From: Microbacterium sp. ET2
Lineage (GTDB): Bacteria; Actinomycetota; Actinomycetes; Actinomycetales; Microbacteriaceae
DNA: 64,000 nucleotides
Assembly (NCBI RefSeq): GCF_030347395.1
Contig: NZ_CP128170.1
Coordinates: forward strand, 3,534,001-3,598,000
Reading direction: 5' to 3'
Below, one piece after another: positions 61,460-64,000 of the stretch. Under the pieces are notes generated by a model. That model was given only the letters and a program-made list of their open reading frames with translations. It was not told the DNA's origin and did no database searches. The stretch's first letter is position 1; each line of letters opens with the position of its first letter. The translations under genes and the position numbers were made by a program.

Positions 61460-62245
61460 TCAGGAGGCAGCACGCCGATGATCGTCCGCGCCGCCGGGCG
61501 TCCAGAGCAGGTCATCGAGATGGGGACCGGCGGCGACCGGGTGGCCTCCGCGCAGGACGAGCACGTGCGCGTCGAGCTCACGTGCCACGTCATCCTCGTT
61601 GGTCACGATGACGCTGGCCATGCCGACGTCATCGCGACGTCGCGCAATGGCGTCGTGCGCCGCCCGACGCACCTCGACGTCCATGTTCGCGAAGGGCTCG
61701 TCGGCGAGGAACACCTTCGGTTGGAGCATGAGGGCGCGCGCGAACGCGACGCGCTGGCGCATGCCTGCGCTGAGCTCGTAGGGGTATTTCGCCGCCGCCC
61801 CCAGCGGCAGCATCATCTCGTCCAGCAGCGCGGCGACCCTGATCGACAGCGCCCGCTGATTGACCCGTCGATCGCGGCTCGTCACCGGCTCGGCGATCGT
61901 CTCGGACACCGTCAGCCGCGCGGGGAGTTTCGCTCCGGCGCTCTGGGGCAGGTAGCCCGCCACATACGTCAGAACACGATGCTTGCGGCCGGGACGGCGG
62001 ACCGAGATGCCCTCGACCGAGGCGTCGCCGCCGACGACACCGAGATCGGCGGGGGCGAGCCCGGCGAGCGTCGTCACCAGGCTGGACTTGCCCGCACCCG
62101 TCGGCCCCATGACCGCCAGCGTGCGGCCCCGCGGCAGTTGGAACGTCACGCCTTCGACCACCCGCAGAGCGCCGGGGCGGGGGTTCCATGCCAGGGAGAG
62201 ATCACGGCTGTGGATCGCGACGTCACCGTCTCGTGGCGGGGCCAT
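61460..62245 (-). CDS. ABC transporter ATP-binding protein
   Basis: A 261-residue ATPase subunit. Walker A GPTGAGKSSL (about residue 48), Q-loop in YVAGYLPQSAG, the signature YELSAGMRQRVAFARAL, Walker B VFLADEPFANMD, and a short H-loop region where TNEDD replaces the usual His, which is unusual. The substrate class is not clear; the organisation recalls peptide or nickel importers. No permease gene is next to it in this window. The ATG at 62245 was chosen: a CATGAT -10-like hexamer lies 6 nt upstream. dnaG is upstream on the same strand with 42 bp between. Confidence 0.85.
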   Translation of the reverse strand: MAPPRDGDVAIHSRDLSLAWNPRPGALRVVEGVTFQLPRGRTLAVMGPTGAGKSSLVTTLAGLAPADLGVVGGDASVEGISVRRPGRKHRVLTYVAGYLPQSAGAKLPARLTVSETIAEPVTSRDRRVNQRALSIRVAALLDEMMLPLGAAAKYPYELSAGMRQRVAFARALMLQPKVFLADEPFANMDVEVRRAAHDAIARRRDDVGMASVIVTNEDDVARELDAHVLVLRGGHPVAAGPHLDDLLWTPGGADDHRRAAS

Positions 62246-62287
62246 AGCCCCATCATGCCCGGTCACCGGGCTATGGGCGACCACAGT

Positions 62288-64000
62288 TCAGCTTTCGGCG
62301 GTGATGACCTGTCGATCGTGGTCGAGTTCGCGCAGCCGCAGACGGACAGCGCGGCCTTCCTCGGACTCGGGGGCCACCCGCTGGATGGCGCGGAGCAGTT
62401 CGCGCTTCTCGTCTTCGATGCCGCGGAGCACGACGCGGCGTGCGAGATCGGCCGTGGAGGCCACGGCGGCGTCGTCGGTCAGCGCGGGGAAGGCGCGGGT
62501 CAGGAGCTCCGCAGCGAGCGACCGATACGGCTCGCGCACCTCCGAGACCGCATCCGCCGCCCACCCCATCCGATCCAGGTCCGGGACCACCGCGAGGGTC
62601 TGACGCACGGCCTCGAGAGCGGGCACCCGGAAGGGCTGCGCGAGGGCGCGGCCTCGGAGCGCGGCGTCGATCCGATGCCCGAACTGCAGGAAACCCGTGA
62701 GGGCGTCGCGCTCGAGCGCGGCGTCGGCTGTGCGAGGGAGGGTCGCCACGCTGGAACGTACCTGATGCTCGTCCCCCGACGGCGGACGGTCCTCGCCAGG
62801 ACCTCCGCCGCGCGCACCCGCGCGCTCCGCCTCGATCTCACGCGCATTCCTGCTTCGGGGTTCGCCGGCGCGATCGCGGCCGGCGCCGCGCGCCGCACGT
62901 TCGACGGCGGCGGAGACCTCCCCCAGATCGAGCCCGAGCCTTCGGGCGAGGACCCGCGTGTAGCCCGGCCGGAGCGCGGGGTCGCGGATCTCGGCCACGA
63001 TCGGCGCCGCGGAGCCGAGCGCTCCCGCGCGCCCCTCCACGGTCGCGAGGTCGAACCCGGCCAACCGCTGATCGATCACGAACTCGAACATGGGCGCCTT
63101 GTGGTCCATGAGAGCGCGCACCGCGGCATCCCCCTTCGACATGCGCAGATCGCACGGATCCAGTCCCTCGGGCGCGACCGCGACGTACGTCTGGGCGGCG
63201 AACCGCTTCTCGTCGCCGAAGGCGCGAAGCGCCGCCTTCTGGCCTGCGGCGTCGGGATCGAAGGTGAAGACCACCTCGCCCGCCGCGCTGTCGTCGCCCA
63301 TCACCCGCCGGAGCACCGTGATGTGATCGGTTCCGAACGCCGTGCCGCAGGTGGCGACGGCGGTGGTGACGCCGGCGAGATGGCAGGCCATCACGTCGGT
63401 GTACCCCTCGACGACGACCACGCGATGATCGCGGGAGATGTCGCGCTTGGCGAGGTCGAGTCCGTAGAGCACCTGCGCCTTGCGGTAGATCGGGGTCTCC
63501 GGAGTGTTCAAGTACTTCGGGCCGCCGTCGTCCTCGTAGAGCTTCCGAGCCCCGAAGCCGATCACCTGCCCGGTGACGTCTCGAATCGGCCAGACGAGAC
63601 GGCCGCGGAACCGGTCGTAGACGCCCCGCTGTCCCTGAGAGACCAGCCCTGCGGTGGTGAGTTCTTCGCGGCTGAAGCCCTGGGCGGTCAGGTGGTCCAT
63701 CAGGTGCGACCACCCCCGGGGCGCGTATCCCACGCCGAAGTGCGCGGCCGCGCCGGCATCGAAACCGCGCTCCCCGAGAAAGGTGCGGGCCGCGGCGGCC
63801 TCGGGGGTGACGAGCTGGGAGCGGAAGTACTCCCCCGCCGCCGCGTTGGCCGCGTAGAGGCGGCTGCGTCCGGTCGTCTCGGGTGCGGCACCCCCGTCCT
63901 CGTAGTGGAGCGCGTACCCGATCCGTCCCGCGAGACGTTCGACCGCCTCGGTGAACGACACATGGTCCATCTTCCGGAGGAAGGTGTACACGTCTCCGGA
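62288..64000 (-). CDS. dnaG: DNA primase, 5' end cut by window
   Basis: The C-terminal 570 residues of the primase; the frame is open to the window edge, so the N-terminal zinc-binding domain lies outside. The visible part starts SGDVYTFLRKMDHVSFTEAVERLA and holds the RNA polymerase core: the basic region ERGFDAGAAAHFGVGYAP, and the Toprim motifs VVVVEGYTDVMACHLAG and VVFTFDPDAAGQKAAL. The C-terminal helicase-binding domain (about the last 180 residues) is less conserved. It lays down RNA primers at the replication fork. The ABC ATPase gene follows. Confidence 0.95.
   Translation of the reverse strand, partial: SGDVYTFLRKMDHVSFTEAVERLAGRIGYALHYEDGGAAPETTGRSRLYAANAAAGEYFRSQLVTPEAAAARTFLGERGFDAGAAAHFGVGYAPRGWSHLMDHLTAQGFSREELTTAGLVSQGQRGVYDRFRGRLVWPIRDVTGQVIGFGARKLYEDDGGPKYLNTPETPIYRKAQVLYGLDLAKRDISRDHRVVVVEGYTDVMACHLAGVTTAVATCGTAFGTDHITVLRRVMGDDSAAGEVVFTFDPDAAGQKAALRAFGDEKRFAAQTYVAVAPEGLDPCDLRMSKGDAAVRALMDHKAPMFEFVIDQRLAGFDLATVEGRAGALGSAAPIVAEIRDPALRPGYTRVLARRLGLDLGEVSAAVERAARGAGRDRAGEPRSRNAREIEAERAGARGGGPGEDRPPSGDEHQVRSSVATLPRTADAALERDALTGFLQFGHRIDAALRGRALAQPFRVPALEAVRQTLAVVPDLDRMGWAADAVSEVREPYRSLAAELLTRAFPALTDDAAVASTADLARRVVLRGIEDEKRELLRAIQRVAPESEEGRAVRLRLRELDHDRQVITAES

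Overview
The window is a 64 kb stretch of chromosome from a high-GC Gram-positive actinobacterium, most likely Microbacteriaceae and probably Microbacterium. The grounds are gene content: a principal sigma factor with a lysine/alanine-rich N-terminus, the fasR-fabD-fabH-acpP-fabF cluster, glnA2-glnE beside glnA1, polyphosphate glucokinase, an ANTAR response regulator of the PdtaR type, and actinobacterial families such as DUF3145, DUF4191 and DUF6458. Genes are tightly packed on both strands. No insertion sequence, prophage or CRISPR array is visible, so this is mostly core genome with a few accessory genes.

Layout. 1-10.6 kb: gltD (cut by the window edge), pyk, recQ-like helicase, a small SHOCT membrane protein, tRNA-Leu, pdtaR, a hotdog thioesterase, polA and a DUF885 metallohydrolase. 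10.7-21.8 kb: luciferase-like oxidoreductase, MFS transporter, SGNH hydrolase, RibD/DHFR-like reductase, DUF6458, SDR, the pseudouridine-degradation pair psuG-psuK, a Nei-type glycosylase, amylosucrase and an AEC carrier. 21.8-32.6 kb: a CofE-like ligase behind sigA, a PAC2 protein, pepA-lpd, sucB, and membrane proteins. 32.7-43.7 kb: nitrogen control (glnA1, glnE, glnA2), an uncharacterised three-gene operon of membrane-anchored proteins, ppgK and the RNase P RNA. 43.8-55.8 kb: a frameshifted family-A polymerase homologue, a zinc-ribbon coiled-coil protein, a predicted F420-dependent oxidoreductase, tRNA-Val, aceE, and the type II fatty acid synthesis cluster followed by DUF3145. 56-64 kb: an oxygenase-like gene under a probable iron box, a lone GmrSD-like (DUF262/DUF1524) gene, tRNA-Met, DMT transporter, def, VOC protein, tRNA-Asn, an ABC ATPase and dnaG (cut by the window edge).

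Functional connections. AceE, Lpd and SucB supply the 2-oxoacid dehydrogenase machinery. FasR lies directly after aceE and before the fab genes, joining acetyl-CoA production to fatty acid synthesis. GlnA1 is the expected target of GlnE, and GltD uses the glutamine formed.

Two features recur. First, about 20 genes have a TANNNT hexamer exactly 6 (rarely 7) nt before the start codon, which predicts leaderless transcripts and fixes many starts. Second, several convergent gene pairs have hairpins built from their own last codons. The items most worth following up are the iron-box oxygenase, the solo DUF262 gene, the coupled membrane-protein operon, the frameshift in the second polymerase gene, and several clean inverted repeats at promoters.
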